The position numbers were made by a program, and so were the translations under genes. The notes beneath the pieces are model-generated. The model saw only the letters and a list, made by a program, of their open reading frames with translations, was not told where the DNA came from and made no database searches. Shown in pieces: positions 48,048-59,390 of a DNA stretch of 64,000 bases. Source of the stretch: Ahaetulla prasina (taxonomy: Eukaryota > Chordata > Lepidosauria > Squamata > Colubridae); the NCBI RefSeq assembly GCF_028640845.1, contig NC_080539.1, positions 191,713,436 to 191,777,435 on the forward strand. The letters run 5' to 3'. Within the stretch, counting starts at the first letter, position 1, and each line of letters opens with the position of its first letter.

Positions 48048-49110
48048 GGGGAGCAATATTAAAACAAGGCCATGATACTAAAGTCGCTGGGCATTTTGGA
48101 TTTGTAAAGACATTGCATCTAGTTAAACGACAATTATGGTGGCCGGCTCTAAAGAAAGACATAGAAGACTATGTGGTGAGCTGCCCTTTATGTGCATCAG
48201 TGAAGACGCCTCCAGGGAAGCCCCCTGAGTTACTTCAGAGTGTTGCCAGACCAGGAGCCCCTTGGAAGGAGATATCCATGGATTTTATTGTTGACTTGCC
48301 CAAGAGTGGGGGGGAATACAGTTATTTGGGTGGTTATTGATTTGTTTTCCAAACAAGTGCATTTTATACCATGTCCCAAAATCCCTTTGGCTAAAACTCT
48401 GGCTAAACTGTTTGTCCAACATGTGTATAGACTACACGGGGTTTCAGAGCAAATAATCTCGGACAGAGGGGTTCAGTTCACCTCCCACTTCTGCAAGGAG
48501 TTCTTAGGGTTGTTAGGCTTCGCCCAGGAGTTAAGCTCCACCCACCATCATCAGATCAATGGGCCTGTGAAAGAACTAACTCGATATTGGAATAATAACT
48601 TCGATGTTACATAAATTATCACCAAGATAACTGGGTGGACTTGCTGCCTTTCGAAGAGGTCACCTATAATAATGCCATTCACAACAGTACTGGCTTTACC
48701 CCGTTCAAGGTAGCCTCAGGCCAAGATTTTGTACCCATCCCGGAATTGCCTCAGGAGAAACCACAAATTCCTTCATTGGCTGATTGGATCAAACAGTTAC
48801 GTAGTACCTGGACGGTAACACATAAGGCCCTAGAAGAGGCTCACCGCGCCCATAAGAAACAGGCTGATAAGAAAAGAATGTAGGCTAGGGATTACAAAGT
48901 GGGAGAAAAAGTTTTCCTTTCCACCAAGTGCCTACAGACTATCCAAAAGTCAAAAAAATAAATAAAAATGGGCCTAAATATGTGGGTCCTTTCCCTATTG
49001 AACGCATGTTAACCCAGTTACGGTGCACTTAGAATTACCAAAAACCTTATGGAGGATTCATCCTGTGTTTCATGTTAGTTTACTGAAACCTGAACATATT
49101 TCTTGTCTCC
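48048..49110 (+). pseudogene. pol: Gypsy C integrase
   Basis: Zinc domain (GHFGFVKTLHLVKRQLWWPA, YVVSCPLCASVKTPPGKPPE), core WKEISMDFIVDLPKSGG (first aspartate) with a +1 shift in a G-run at about 48308, then LFSKQVHFIPCPKIPLAKTL, EQIISDRGVQFTSHF (second aspartate) and HHHQINGPVKELTRY, where the glutamate of NGxxE aligns with lysine. The C-terminal part is at 48635-48883 and about 49020-49110 (LELPKTLWRIHPVFHVSLLK). No chromodomain follows; unrelated sequence begins near 49130. Confidence 0.83.
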
Positions 49111-49130
49111 GTCCACACCAAGAATCTCCT

Positions 49131-50036
49131 TATGCTGTCCACCTGCTCGGCCCATCGACTTGGCTTTCCTGTGGCCCACACGGCTCATCCAGATCACCTG
49201 CCTTCCCCCTCTGTGCCTCTGCCTCTGCCTGCTGCCAGTGCCACCATGTGAAGATGAGCCTCCCGCAGCTGCCTGCCTGCTGCGGCCCACCAACTCTTGG
49301 CTTTCCCATGGCCCATACAATGCATCCAAATCATGTGCCTCCCTCTGTCTCTGCCTCTGTCTACTGCTTGGACAGGTAACCAGTTCACCTGTGCTGCATG
49401 GGCTGTGGCTGCTACCGGACAGTATTGGCCCACCTGCACTTGCTGCTTCCTTTGCTGGCTACACCCACCACTTTTACTAGGGCTTTTTTTGGGGGAGACT
49501 TTATATTAGGCGCACATGTAAAATTCAGGCTAGGGCTTATTTTTGACGTAGGGCTTATTTTCAGAGAAACATGGTACTATATTACTTTTGAATATAATTT
49601 TTTCAAATGCAATTTTTCTATTCAATAAGTTAAAAAATGCACCTTCCAGTTGCCATATTCCATCAGACACCACCAATGCTGGTGGAAGCTTTAGTCAACT
49701 TCCATAGGGTAACAAATTGTCTTCTGATAGGTAAGCATTCTTCCATATAGATTGTACAACCCCATGGATATAAGGGAGACTGAAATTAAACATGTTTCTT
49801 TCCCCATTCTGAGTACTTGAGAAGTAAATGATGAAAAATGCATCTGAATAACAATTTCCCCAGAACACGAATAGAAAGATGCCATTGGTTTTTATCCTTT
49901 TGATGGGTTTCTTTCAAGCATCTTAAGCTAGAAAACTGGTCTATGTTGGTCAGAGTTCCGGTTCAGAAGACTTCCATATGTTCTTGTTCTCAGATGGTCT
50001 AATCATATTAGCAGGAATTTAATATTAGAAAGGTAT
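49131..50036. other. Unclassified, with a dispersed-repeat-like end
   Basis: 49131-49480 is C/T-rich with an imperfect internal duplication (GACTTGGCTTTCCTGTGGCC at about 49159 and CTCTTGGCTTTCCCATGGCC at about 49293). 49480-49575 holds two copies of AGGGCTTATTTT and ends CAGAGAAACATGGTA, which looks like the terminus of a DNA transposon but has no partner here. 49576-50036 shows nothing I recognise. Confidence 0.4.
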
Positions 50037-50497
50037 TGTCAGCTGCCTATCTTTGCTTTCTTTGAAACTCGCTAGTAACTGCCATAACCAGGAGGGAGGG
50101 GGCATTTGGGAAGGAAACAGTGCTAGAGGTGTTTCTCAGAGGTGGGAAAGAATGCTGTGGGAAATTTGGGAGTATGGAAATTAAGAGGAACCAGAAGTGC
50201 CAAACCGAGCCATCTTCCTGCCTTCAAGGATGCCAGCCCTGGGAAAGGAATTTACAGCAGCGCCTGAGGCACCAGGTTCACAAAACATTGGAACAGGACT
50301 TGATTGGAATAGTCTCACAGGTGAGAGGGTTTTGGACATTGGGGACTGCTTTCATTATATGATTTGTGTGTGGTTTTTCTACAGAGCTTGCCTCGCTTAT
50401 GCTGCACTCAGTGTCTCTAATAAAAGTACCTTTTCTCTAATACCTATGGAGTCAAGGGTCATTCGTTCCTAGGGAGCAGGCTGTGGCCAGTCTGACA
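50037..50497 (+). repeat. Gypsy E 5' LTR
   Basis: 461-bp LTR with TGTCAG...CTGACA ends and an AATAAAAGTACC polyadenylation signal at about 50417. The end (CTAATACCTATGGAGTCAAG) matches the LTR end at 13766-13810. Directly followed by a gag leader. Confidence 0.72.
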
Positions 50498-50658
50498 GTA
50501 GGCAAACTCTGCTATAGTAGTCAACCAGAAGACGAATGTCTACTGAGGGGACTGAGCAAAAAATGCCAAACCATGAAAGTGGCTTGGAAGACGCTGGACC
50601 TTGCAGAGGCCCCTCTATCAAACCACATTGCCCTAAAGAGGAGTTCGAATGGCTAAGG
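50498..50658 (+). pseudogene. gag: Gypsy E gag N-terminus
   Basis: After a 39-bp leader an ATG at 50537 opens MSTEGTEQKMPNHESGLEDA, then GPCRGPSIKPHCPKEEFEWL, similar in position and acidity to the gag start of Gypsy B. The frame is interrupted at 50658 by a hAT element and resumes in gag-like sequence at 53122. Only the N-terminus is left. Confidence 0.65.
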
Positions 50659-50980
50659 CAGTAATGGTGAAACTTTTAAGGACCGAGTGCCCAAACTGCA
50701 ATTCAAAACCCACTTATTTATCACAAAGTGCCAACATGGCAATTTAGCCTGAATTAAGTGTAGTGTGGTGTCCTCTGGAGGGCCATCATATTCTTTATCC
50801 TTATTCCTTCCTTCCTTCTTTCCTTCCTTCCCCCCTACTCTGATTTCACCTTCCTTCCTTTAATCCTGTATATTATGGTTCATTATTGTTAGTATTTATT
50901 AAAGAATGCTGTGTAGCTTAGAAGCTCTCAGCAAAAATAACAGCAGCTGTTGTGTGTGGCTGAAGCCATCCAGGGCTGTT

Positions 50981-50983
<3 letters not shown>

Positions 50984-51039
<56 letters not shown>

Positions 51040-51096
51040 TTTTTATTCCACTTTCCCTGGGTCCTTGGGAAAGGAACAGCATCTTTTTATTTATAT

Positions 51097-51131
<35 letters not shown>

Positions 51132-51180
51132 TTAATTAATTAATTAATTAATTAATTAATTAATTAATTAATTAATTAAA
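50984..51180. repeat. (CA)n and (TTTA)n/(TTAA)n microsatellites
   Basis: About 26 CA units at 50984-51036, then about 10 TTTA units at 51087-51131 passing directly into about 12 TTAA-type units (51132-51178). The second tract abuts the 3' end of the antisense L2 and probably grew from its (AAAT)n tail. Confidence 0.9.
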
Positions 51181-52245
51181 TTTTTATACCGCCCTTCTCC
51201 CGAAGGACTCAGGGCGGTGTACAGCCAAAATAAAAACAAAATATATACAATTAAAACAACATTTAAAAAAAGCAGATTATAAAAGCTGATAATTAAAAAT
51301 TTAGATTTAAAATTTTAAAATATTAAGAAAACCCAATTAAAATTCATCGTTAATTATGCCAGTCCCGCTTTAATGAATAAATATGTTTTGAGCTCACGAC
51401 GGAAGGTCCGAAGATCAGGCACTTGACGCAGGCCAGGGGGAAGTTTGTTCCAGAGCATCACTGCCCCCACAGAGAAGGCCCTACTCCTGGGGGCTGCCAG
51501 CCGACACTGTTTGGCGGACGGCACCCTGAGGAGACCCTCTCTGTGAGAGCGTACGGGTCGGTGGGAGGCAAAGGGTAACAGCAGGCGGTCTCGTAAGTAC
51601 CCGGGTCCTAAGCCATGGAGCACTTTAAAGATGGTAACCAAAATCTTGAAGCGCACCCGAAAGACCACAGGAAGCCAGTGCAGGCTACGGAGCAGCGATG
51701 TCACATGGGAGCCACGAGCGGCTCCCGTTACTACTCGCGCAGCCGCATTCTGGACTAACTGCAGCCTCCGGGTGCACCTCAAGGGCAGCCCCATGTAGAG
51801 AGCATTGCAATAATCCAGCCTAGACGTAACCAGAGCGTGAGTGACCGTGCATAAGGCATCCCGGTCAAGGAAGGGACGCAACTGGCGGACCAAGCGAACT
51901 TGGTAAAAGGCCCTCCTGGAGACGGCCGCCAGGTGTTCATCAAAAGACAGCCGTCCATCCAGGAGGACGCCCAAGTTGCGAACCACCTCCTTTGGGGCCA
52001 CTAACTCACCCCCAACAGTCAGCTGCGGATGCAGCTGACTGTACCGGGATGCCGGCATCCACAACCACTCCGTCTTGGAGGGATTGAGCCTGAGTCTGTT
52101 TCTCCCCATCCAGACCCGTACAGCTTCCAGGCACCGGGACAGCACTTCGACCGCTTCGTTGGGGTGGTCCGTGGTGGAAAAGTACAGCTGAGTATCATCA
52201 GCGTACAGATGATAACTCACCCCGAAACCACTGATTTTTCCCATC
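51180..52245 (-). mobile_element. Antisense L2, 5' truncated
   Basis: L2 on the minus strand, 3' end at 51180 (complement of ACCGCCCTGAGTCCTTCGGG at 51189-51217) and 5' end near 52245. Inserted within the hAT-type element. Shares high similarity with the L2 copies at 22.7 and 53.3 kb. Confidence 0.9.
51354..52245 (-). pseudogene. Antisense L2 RT C-terminal part, open frame
   Basis: An open frame covers the end of RT: KISGFGVSYHLYADDTQLYF (catalytic YADD intact), LEAVRVWMGRNRLRLNPSKT, GRLSFDEHLAAVSRRAFYQV, RLDYCNALYMGLPLRCTRRL and LRTFRRELKTYLFIKAGLA, ending at the natural L2 stop. About 290 residues of L2 without a disabling change, though motif A and the endonuclease are missing. The N-terminal 25 residues or so of the frame lie outside L2. 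A 5'-truncated, probably young copy. Confidence 0.88.
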
Positions 52246-52751
52246 ACTGTCTTTAATAATGAGGACTTTGTACTGGCGCTAGATTTAAGTGCACATTTTA
52301 CAGAGTGTCTCCTCCTCCGCCCCATGCCAAAAGGAAAGCCAGCCGAGCTTCTCCTCCTAGAAGCCCCCCTACCCTTACCTCTGCTCCCTTCCCCCTACCC
52401 CCTCACCCACTCAATCCCACTTTGGGACAGAGGAGTGCACGCTGGAAATGTGTTGGGGCAATGTCGGGGTGCATTTTTTGATCCTCCAGCACCCAACTCT
52501 CCACGCTCCTCCAGGCCTGGATTGCTGAGGAGGGGTGGAGCAGCCCTGATGTGTCTGCTGCCCCCCCCAAAGCCCCAACTTCCTCAAATGCGCAGTGCAT
52601 TTCAAAGGTGGCAGCTCGCGTCTGGAGGTGCCAAAGAGTATCACACTGTGAAAGCCAGGCCAGGCCTCTCCACCATCTGACTCACAAATAGGGGTGCTTC
52701 TTCCAGGGCAGCCACCCCTCCTGCTGGGGTTTTGTGCTCGGTGCTCAGCTG

Positions 52752-52993
52752 GGGATGAAAGAGCTGTCGCCCATTGCCACCACCACAACAGGGCGACAGC
52801 TTTTTCATCCCTGTGCTGACAGGGCCACAGGGAGCCATAGCAGAGAGGTGAAAGAGTTGCATGGGTCACATTGTGGCTCCACGTCGTAATGCTTCAGGAG
52901 GAGGACAGGACCCCGTCTCCCCCATTGTGAAGTGCGCGAGTGAAAAAGTTCATTCAATCAATTCCAACTTTGCGAGAAGTTGGAATTGATTGA
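52752..52993. repeat. Two hairpins near hAT right end
   Basis: First hairpin: GGGATGAAAGAGCTGTCGCCC-type arm at 52752-52772 against 52791-52811 (18-base loop, two mismatches). Second: a perfect 17-bp arm TCAATCAATTCCAACTT at 52954-52970 against 52977-52993 with a 6-base loop TGCGAG. Both are inside the hAT-type element and absent from Gypsy. Confidence 0.75.
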
Positions 52994-53121
52994 GGGAAAC
53001 ATGATGGAGAAACGTAATGGAGAAATGCGATTGGAGCTGGGCTGGGGAGACTGAGTGCATGCCAATAGAGAGGGCTCTGCATGCCACATCTGGTACCCGT
53101 GCCATAGGTTTGCCATCATTG

Positions 53122-53314
53122 GGCTAGGGAATGTGAGTATCAGCAAGCAAGCCCTGAAGACTGATGGCCACTCACCCTGAAATGAAAGATGAAGCAGAAG
53201 AAAAAGCCCTCAGCTTTTTCATGTACACCCAGGGAAGCCATGGAGGCAGGAGACAGGAATGACGTGGTGGGCAGAGTGAGGAAGAACTCCAAGAGAACTC
53301 CAAGAAGAACTCCA
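53122..53314 (+). pseudogene. gag: Gypsy E gag, right part
   Basis: Sequence after the hAT element: reads NVSISKQALKTDGHSP before a stop, then lysine-rich fragments. It is assigned to gag only because the hAT target duplication joins it to the gag start at 50537-50658; no gag motif is clear. It ends at the L2 5' junction hairpin. Confidence 0.45.
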
Positions 53315-53350
53315 GAGGAAGCTGATATGTGGTGGCATATCAGCTTCCTC
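53315..53350. repeat. Perfect hairpin at L2 5' junction
   Basis: 15-bp arms GAGGAAGCTGATATG (53315-53329) and CATATCAGCTTCCTC (53336-53350) around TGGTGG. The right arm is normal L2 sequence (compare CCATATCAGTTTCCCCTG at 25057); the left arm is its exact inverse and lies outside L2. Confidence 0.85.
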
Positions 53351-54617
53351 AACACCTGGAGGAAACTGTCTATCTGGACCTGTTCCAGTCCGGTTTCAGA
53401 CCCGGATACAGCACCGAGACGGCTTTGGTCGCGTTGGTGGATGACCTCTGGAGAGCCCGGGACAGGGGTTGTTCCTCTGTCCTGATTCTATTAGATCTCT
53501 CGGCGGCTTTTGATACCAGAGACCATGGTATCCTGCTGCGGCGGTTGGAGGGATTGGGGGTGGGAGGCACCGTTTATCAGTGGTTCTCCTCCTATCTCTC
53601 TGACCGTTCGCAGACGGTGTTGGCTGGGGGGCAGAGGTCGATCCCAAGGTGCCTCACTTGTGGGGTGCCTCAGGGGTCTGTTCTCTCGCCTCTCCTGTTC
53701 AACATCTATATGAAGCCGCTGGGTGAGATTATCCGTGGTTTCGGGGTGGATTATCATCTGTACGCTGATAATACTCAGCTGTACATTTCCACCCCGAACC
53801 ACCCCAACGAAGCCGTTGAGGTGATGGGCCGGTGTCTTGAGGCCGTGTGGGTCTGGATGGGGAGGAACAGGCTCCGACTCAACCCTTCCAAGACTGAGTA
53901 GCTGTGGGTTCCGGCATCCCGGTACAGTCAGCTTACACCATCGCTGACTGGGGGGGGGGGGGAGAAGTACTGACCCCCAGGGAAGGAGTGCGCAACTTAG
54001 GCGTTCTCCTGGACGATCAGCTGTCCTTAGAGGAACATTTGACAGCCGTCGCCAGGGGAGCATTTTATCAGGTTCACCTGATTCGCCAGTTGCGCCCCTT
54101 CCTTGACCGGGACGCCTTACGCACAGTCACTCATGCCCTCGTCACTTCCCGCCTGGACTATTGCAATGCTCTCTACATGGGGCTCCCCTTGAAGAGCACC
54201 AGGAGGCTCCAGCTAGTCCAGAATGCGGCCGCGCGGGTGATAGAGGGAGCACCGCATTGCTCCCATATAACACCCATCCTGCGCGGCCTACACTGGCTGC
54301 CGGTAGCCTTCCGGGTGCAATTCAAGGTTTTGGTCACCATCTTTAAAGTGCTCCATGGCTTAGGACCGGGATACCTTTGAGACCGCCTTCTGCCGCCGAT
54401 TGCCTCCCAACGTCCCATGCGCTCCCACAGAGTGGGCCTCCTCAGGGTGCCGTCGACCAAACAATGTAGGTTGGCGACCCCCAGGGGGAGGGCCTTCTCT
54501 GTGGCAGCACCGGCCCTGTGGAACGAGCTTCCTCCGTGGTTACGAAAACTCCCCGACCTCCGGACCTTCAGACGTGAACTGAAGACTTTATTATTTCAGC
54601 GAGCTGGACTAGCCTAA
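53330..54617 (+). pseudogene. L2 RT with altered catalytic motif
   Basis: Frame 53329-53901: AYQLPQHLEETVYLDLFQSG, FRPGYSTETALVALVDDLWR, LLDLSAAFDTRDHGILLRRL, CGVPQGSVLSPLLFNIYM and YHLYADNTQLYIS. The second catalytic aspartate of YADD is asparagine, which would kill polymerisation. A TAG replaces a tryptophan codon after NPSKTE (53899). The C-terminal part continues with a G-run shift at about 53950 (13 G) and stops at about 54378 and ends LRTFRRELKTLLFQRAGLA at 54617. Confidence 0.88.
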
Positions 54618-54830
54618 GAATAAAATATTTTAGTTAAATTTTAATCAGTTTTTAATCGGTTTTTTACTGTTTTAGTGATTCGGCTATGATAATATTTAGT
54701 TTTAATTGGGTTTTATAGTGCTTATTTATTATATTGTCTTATTTTAATATGCCTGTGAACCGCCCTGAGTCCTACGGGAGATGGTGCGGTATAAAAGTAT
54801 GATTAATAAATAAATAAATAATAAATAAAT
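53330..54830 (+). mobile_element. 5'-truncated L2
   Basis: 1.5-kb L2 from RT motif 2 to a complete 3' UTR with ACCGCCCTGAGTCCTACGGG and an (AAAT)n tail. It starts at the hairpin junction and is followed directly by a hAT-type left end at 54831. Confidence 0.9.
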
Positions 54831-54960
54831 CAGTGGTGAAATCTGAACCAGTTTACTACCAGTTCGCTGGCTGTGCATGCGTGCCATGCTCCAAATGCGC
54901 ACTGTGCACATGCACACACAGTGCACACCAAAAGTAGGCTTAATTATAATCAGCGGCCAA
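54831..54960. mobile_element. hAT-type left-end fragment
   Basis: CAGTGGTGAAATCTGAACCA and TTTACTACCAGTTCGCTGGC match the left ends of the elements at 14450 and 19813 (CAGGGGTGAAAT, ACCGGTTC modules). No right end is found downstream. Confidence 0.6.
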
Positions 54961-57200
54961 TTTGGCATGCATGTCACCGATATCAATTTGATCACATAAT
55001 GATTTGAGTCAGTCGTTATCTATCATCCTCAGCTTTTTAAGAAAGTTAGCACACACCCATTCCTAGAAGAATGAAATATTCTAGAAAATATTTAAAAGGC
55101 AGAATATTATATTTCCCTGGATGAGAAAAGGAGAAACATGTTTTTAAAGACAAAGCAGCTCCCTGTAGCTCCCTGCCCCACAATTTAGCTCCAGGATGAT
55201 CGGATTAAGACCTTCACCCTCAGGACAAGATAGGATTAGCTTCATTACCTCATCACCCAGCAAGGTTCAACCAAGCCTGGGACTCAAGACAACCTACAAA
55301 CTTACCCCTGCATGGCCCCATGGGAGTCTGACAACCGATCAGGATACCTGCCCTTACACAGGAACAGGAAGCTCCAAGACAGGGCCCAAGAGAGAGTCTC
55401 TCGCTCTCCTCTCTCTCTCCCTCCCCCCCTCCCCCATGTGCTCAACTGCCCAGAACCGCAAACCATGTGGTCCTGTTCACAATTAAAACCATCCTTCCAA
55501 GCAGTTTCTATGTTTCCAGTGTCTTTCTCCCCACTTGGAAATGAACCCAGATGGACATTTCTTCCAACAGCTGCCTCACAAGGCTGTGCTATAGGGGAAG
55601 ACAGGAGGAGGACATACTATATATGCTACCAAGGAAATACCAAATAAAAAGCTAATAAATAAATACATCTGAGCAAATAAAGTGAATTGGTTGAGATACT
55701 GAAGAATCTTTCAGTACAATCAATAATTGGCTAGATTAGGTTGAATAGATTGGTTTATTTCTATATAAACTAAAGTTTATTTCTGTATATAAAAATGCAA
55801 ACCTGTATTTCAGTCAGAGGCCGGTTCCAGAGAATTAACCTTACAATACAACCTTACAATTGTGTCTTTGGATGACACAATTAAAATGCAATAAGGATTG
55901 GGCATATTAGATATATTTATAAGTCTATAACTGTTGGTTCCACAGCTAAAAATCAATTGATCTTTATCTGCCAACAATTGTAGACAAAGAACTGTGAACC
56001 AACTGTGATGCTTGTTTTGCATCAAAATCCTTTCGTTCTGGTAAAACAAAAGTGAATGATATTTTTGATCAGTTTGTGTTTCCAATAACTCTGTCTTTTC
56101 TCTTTAATGTTCTCATAACTGTTGTTTTATGTTTTTGTAGGACAAATGTTGGTATCCTGCAATGTGTTGGGTAAAACATTCCATAGTACAAACTCTTATG
56201 AAATTATTTTACAAAATCAGGTTTTTAATGCTTTACTTTAACAGATTGATGTTTTTCTGTGGCAATTAATTACTAATTAGCATCTTAACAGAAGAATAGG
56301 CTGTGAGAATCCTGTCCTTTGTGCAGAAACCTTTTATAATGGCTAATTAAACACCATAGAAAGACCTGATTATACTGCTAAGTACTTCCTAATCTTAGGG
56401 AAAGATAACACTGTCTACAATCTATGCAATAGTAACAGGAATTGACAGGGGTTTGGCTATTTATTGAAAAAAACCACTGGCGGGAACAATTGATAAACAT
56501 GGTTGACATAATCTATACTTTATATCCTTCTATATTTAGTATCCAAAGACAATTAAATAGAGGACATTAAATTTGTGATAATAAAAGATTGTACATTGAA
56601 AACATCCTGCACCCAAACTGGACAAATTAATGCATTAATTATAAAATTTCCAAACATATTTCCAGCTGGCTTTTTGACTGAACCCATCATCACAGCTACA
56701 AGATCCAAACCATTTTCAAATAAATCTTTCCTGATTTTGGAAAGAAGATTTTTTTCTGTTTTCCAATTTGTTTTTTACTTCTATCTTTAATGCTCAAAAC
56801 CAAACAGCCTGCAGCATGAAGTTTGTAGCACCTAGTTAATTTTGGCTGAACTTGTAAACTAATAATCCCATGCATGGTTGGGAAGATAGCTGTAGCATAC
56901 CCCTTGCATCCTGCTCCCAAAACCTGTAGGAACCAGGGTTCAAAATATATTTTGCATTAAACATTTTCCAAAGGTTATTAAGGAAGTCCACAAAGTTTGC
57001 TGCACTAAGAAATATGGAATTCTGATATTCCTGGTTAGCAGGAGCAGTGATCTCTGCAGAAAGACTTAAGTTGTGGGGATAGATGTAACTTTTAATTCTA
57101 AACATATGTACATGTTGTAATGCTTTTGATTTATAGGTTTTCTGTTTTTTCTTAGAAATTGGTTTAATGTAAGAGTAGTCCTACAACAGACTAGCAGAAC
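54961..57200. other. Unclassified AT-rich sequence
   Basis: 2.2 kb without recognised elements or coding domains. The open frames at 55196-55647 are pyrimidine-rich low-complexity sequence. No terminal repeats, tails or target duplications noticed. Confidence 0.4.
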
Positions 57201-57397
57201 AAATAGAATAGAATAGAATAGAATTTATTGGCCAAGTGTGATTGGACACACAAGGAATTTGTCTTGGTGCATATGCTCTCAGTGTACATAAAAGAAAAGA
57301 TACGTTCATCAAGGTACAACATTTACAACACAATTGATGATCAATATATCAATATAAATCATAAGGATTGCCAGCAACAAGTTATATTATAAATCCA
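57201..57397 (-). mobile_element. Rex1-like LINE 3' end with (AATAG)n tail, antisense
   Basis: Four AATAG units at about 57201-57222, then ATTTATTGGCCAAGTGTGAT, TTGGTGCATATGCTCTCAGT and TTGCCAGCAACAAGTTATA. The same 3' end as at 18553 and 42467. 5' truncated at about 57397. Confidence 0.85.
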
Positions 57398-59390
57398 CAG
57401 TTGCTTTCAGGATTTTTATATCAGGTAAAGGATTTATTTAGATAGAGCAAGTTAGTGGCTGCCGTGTTGTCATAGGCATGTATGGACTGAATTCTAGCCT
57501 GATTTAGGTCTAAAACTCAGCTGGGTGCTCTTGGGCCACTCATTCTCTCTCAGCTCTAAGGAGCAAGCAATGGCAAAATACTTCTGAAAAACCTTGCCAA
57601 GGAAATAGCATAGACTTGTTAAAACTGACTTGAGGAAGGGTGGTGGGGAATAAATCATATAATATTTGAGGAGAGGATCTGGGCCAAATCTCATACACAT
57701 GAATTATACATAACCTAATTTGCAAATCTGCACTATCCTAGCTAATTCTGGATAGTTCTTGGCAAAGCAACTTAATCAAAATAGTGAGATTTTGCATAGT
57801 GGAGTAATCTGCAGTTTACACAGAATACATAAAGCACATAGAATTCAAATGTTAAAGCAATTTCTTTGGGGAATAGCAAACACATATTGAATTTTCTAAG
57901 GTGGGGAAAATCCGTAATTAACATTGCTTGTAGCTTGGGTAAGGAGCATCTAGAATACTAAGCATTTTGATAATTAGTTCAGTCTTGGCACCTAACAAGG
58001 ATAAGCTAAGGTACCCTGGAATCATGTTGGTAAGGACAGTATTTACTACTCTGTGCAAGTGCTGCATATCTGACATAATGCACTGGATGCATTTATGTAT
58101 ATAATGTGTGTGTCACAGATTTGTGATTAAGAAGTTACAAAAGATTCAGAGTCTGGTTGCTAGTACTGCAATTTGAAATGCTTCGTTTTGCTGAGAAATA
58201 ATTGCAATGGTATCCTGCTACTGGTGTCAATCATATTAGGAAAGGAAAACAATAAATTGGAAATGTTATTGCAAAGAAAAAATTAATATCTGGAGGAGCT
58301 CAGTGTTTGAAAATCCAGCGACCACAATGAATTGGCTAAAGAGATAGCAGCATGAAATGGGAGTTGACTTCTGAGGGCTTCATATAAACTGCTTTTTTGA
58401 AAAATTGTTGATATAGATAGATATAAAGTTGTGTCAGGACTGATGGAGGGGGATCCTGAGATTGCAAAATCTGAGTGGCAAAAATGCAAATGGAAAATTG
58501 TGAGAGACATGAAGCTTTATAGAGCAGGGAGTCATGCATCAAGGAGGAATTGCTGCTCTAAACTTGGGAAACATTGATGATTTTTAGTTAAATTTTTCTT
58601 CAGAGGAAGAATGATGGTTGCCTAAACCAGATTGGCAAAGTAAATACTTCCAGTTTTGGACAACACATTGCTGCTAATGGTTACAGATTTAGGGAGGAAA
58701 TTGCAGAACCTTTTGGGTGGATAACCAAGGCTATTATAGAATGATTGGAGCCTCTATATTTCAAGATGACCATTACTTTGCCCTCAGAGGTGTGACAAAG
58801 ACATCCAAACACTGACAGCATTGACTTTTTTTCAGATTGCAATGGCTCGCATGACTTCATGTGATGGTCATTTTGGAGTGTCATTCTGGGGGAATGTCTA
58901 AATTTTTGGAAGCTTAGTAAGAATTAACTAGGTGGTTCTCAGGTCTAAGCAGAGCTTCCAAAGAACTTTATTAGAAGGTAAAATTTGGTAAAAGTTTTGT
59001 CTAAAAGAGTGTCACCAAATCATGGTTTTATAATAAGGAATAATATATGATCATTTTTTGTTGAATGCTGAGTGCCAGTGCTTTCTCTCCTAAAAAACTT
59101 GAGCTTTGATTGCAAAAAGTCAAGATATTATCTTACAGCAGTTCTGAAGCCATAAATTCAAGTTAGTTGCCCCAACTCAGAGAACTTGGTACCTACTTAA
59201 TATAGGAAAATTACTATCAACAACTGAGCCTCCAGATAGAAACCTGATATTAATGGCTCAGGAACCTTTTCCATGTTTTGTGTATTATTTTCCTGCAGTA
59301 TTGTCTCTCAGTTCTCCTTGATTCTTTTTTTAAAAAGTTTTGAATGATGATATGTTCTTCACTGTAGAGAAATATTTTCTGGATATCTTC
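57398..59390. other. Unclassified AT-rich sequence
   Basis: 2 kb with no recognised repeat or gene. A GGTGGGG/GGGAGGGG purine tract lies just downstream, within the LTR that follows. Confidence 0.4.

Larger units (their letters stand above)
45656..49130 (+). mobile_element. Ty3/Gypsy element C, split by an L2
   Basis: Chromovirus-type Gypsy from RT to integrase C-terminus, lacking LTRs, gag, protease and the chromodomain. An L2 at 46016-46995 interrupts the RT within the YxDD motif: the frame reads VQVYIDD on the left and resumes ILVYTETMDEHVKLVRS on the right. Removing the L2 restores a continuous Gypsy sequence. Closest relative in the window is Gypsy B. Confidence 0.88.
50659..53121. mobile_element. 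hAT-type element inside Gypsy E gag
   Basis: Bounded by 8-mers GGCTAAGG (50651-50658) and GGCTAGGG (53122-53129), 7 of 8 identical. Termini CAGTAATGGTGAAACT and the complement of AGGTTTGCCATCATTG are diverged inverted repeats. It contains a (CA)n run, a TTTA/TTAA tract, an antisense L2 (51180-52245) and two perfect or near-perfect hairpins near its right end. No transposase. The L2 and microsatellites are later additions. Confidence 0.75.

Noticed and set aside
52411..52869. 152-residue minus-strand open frame near the hAT right end.
   Set aside because: No motif, spans a hairpin, and is in sequence that belongs to a non-autonomous DNA element.
55196..55647. Open frames in pyrimidine-rich sequence considered as host exons.
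   Set aside because: Low-complexity CT-rich sequence without splice sites or domains.
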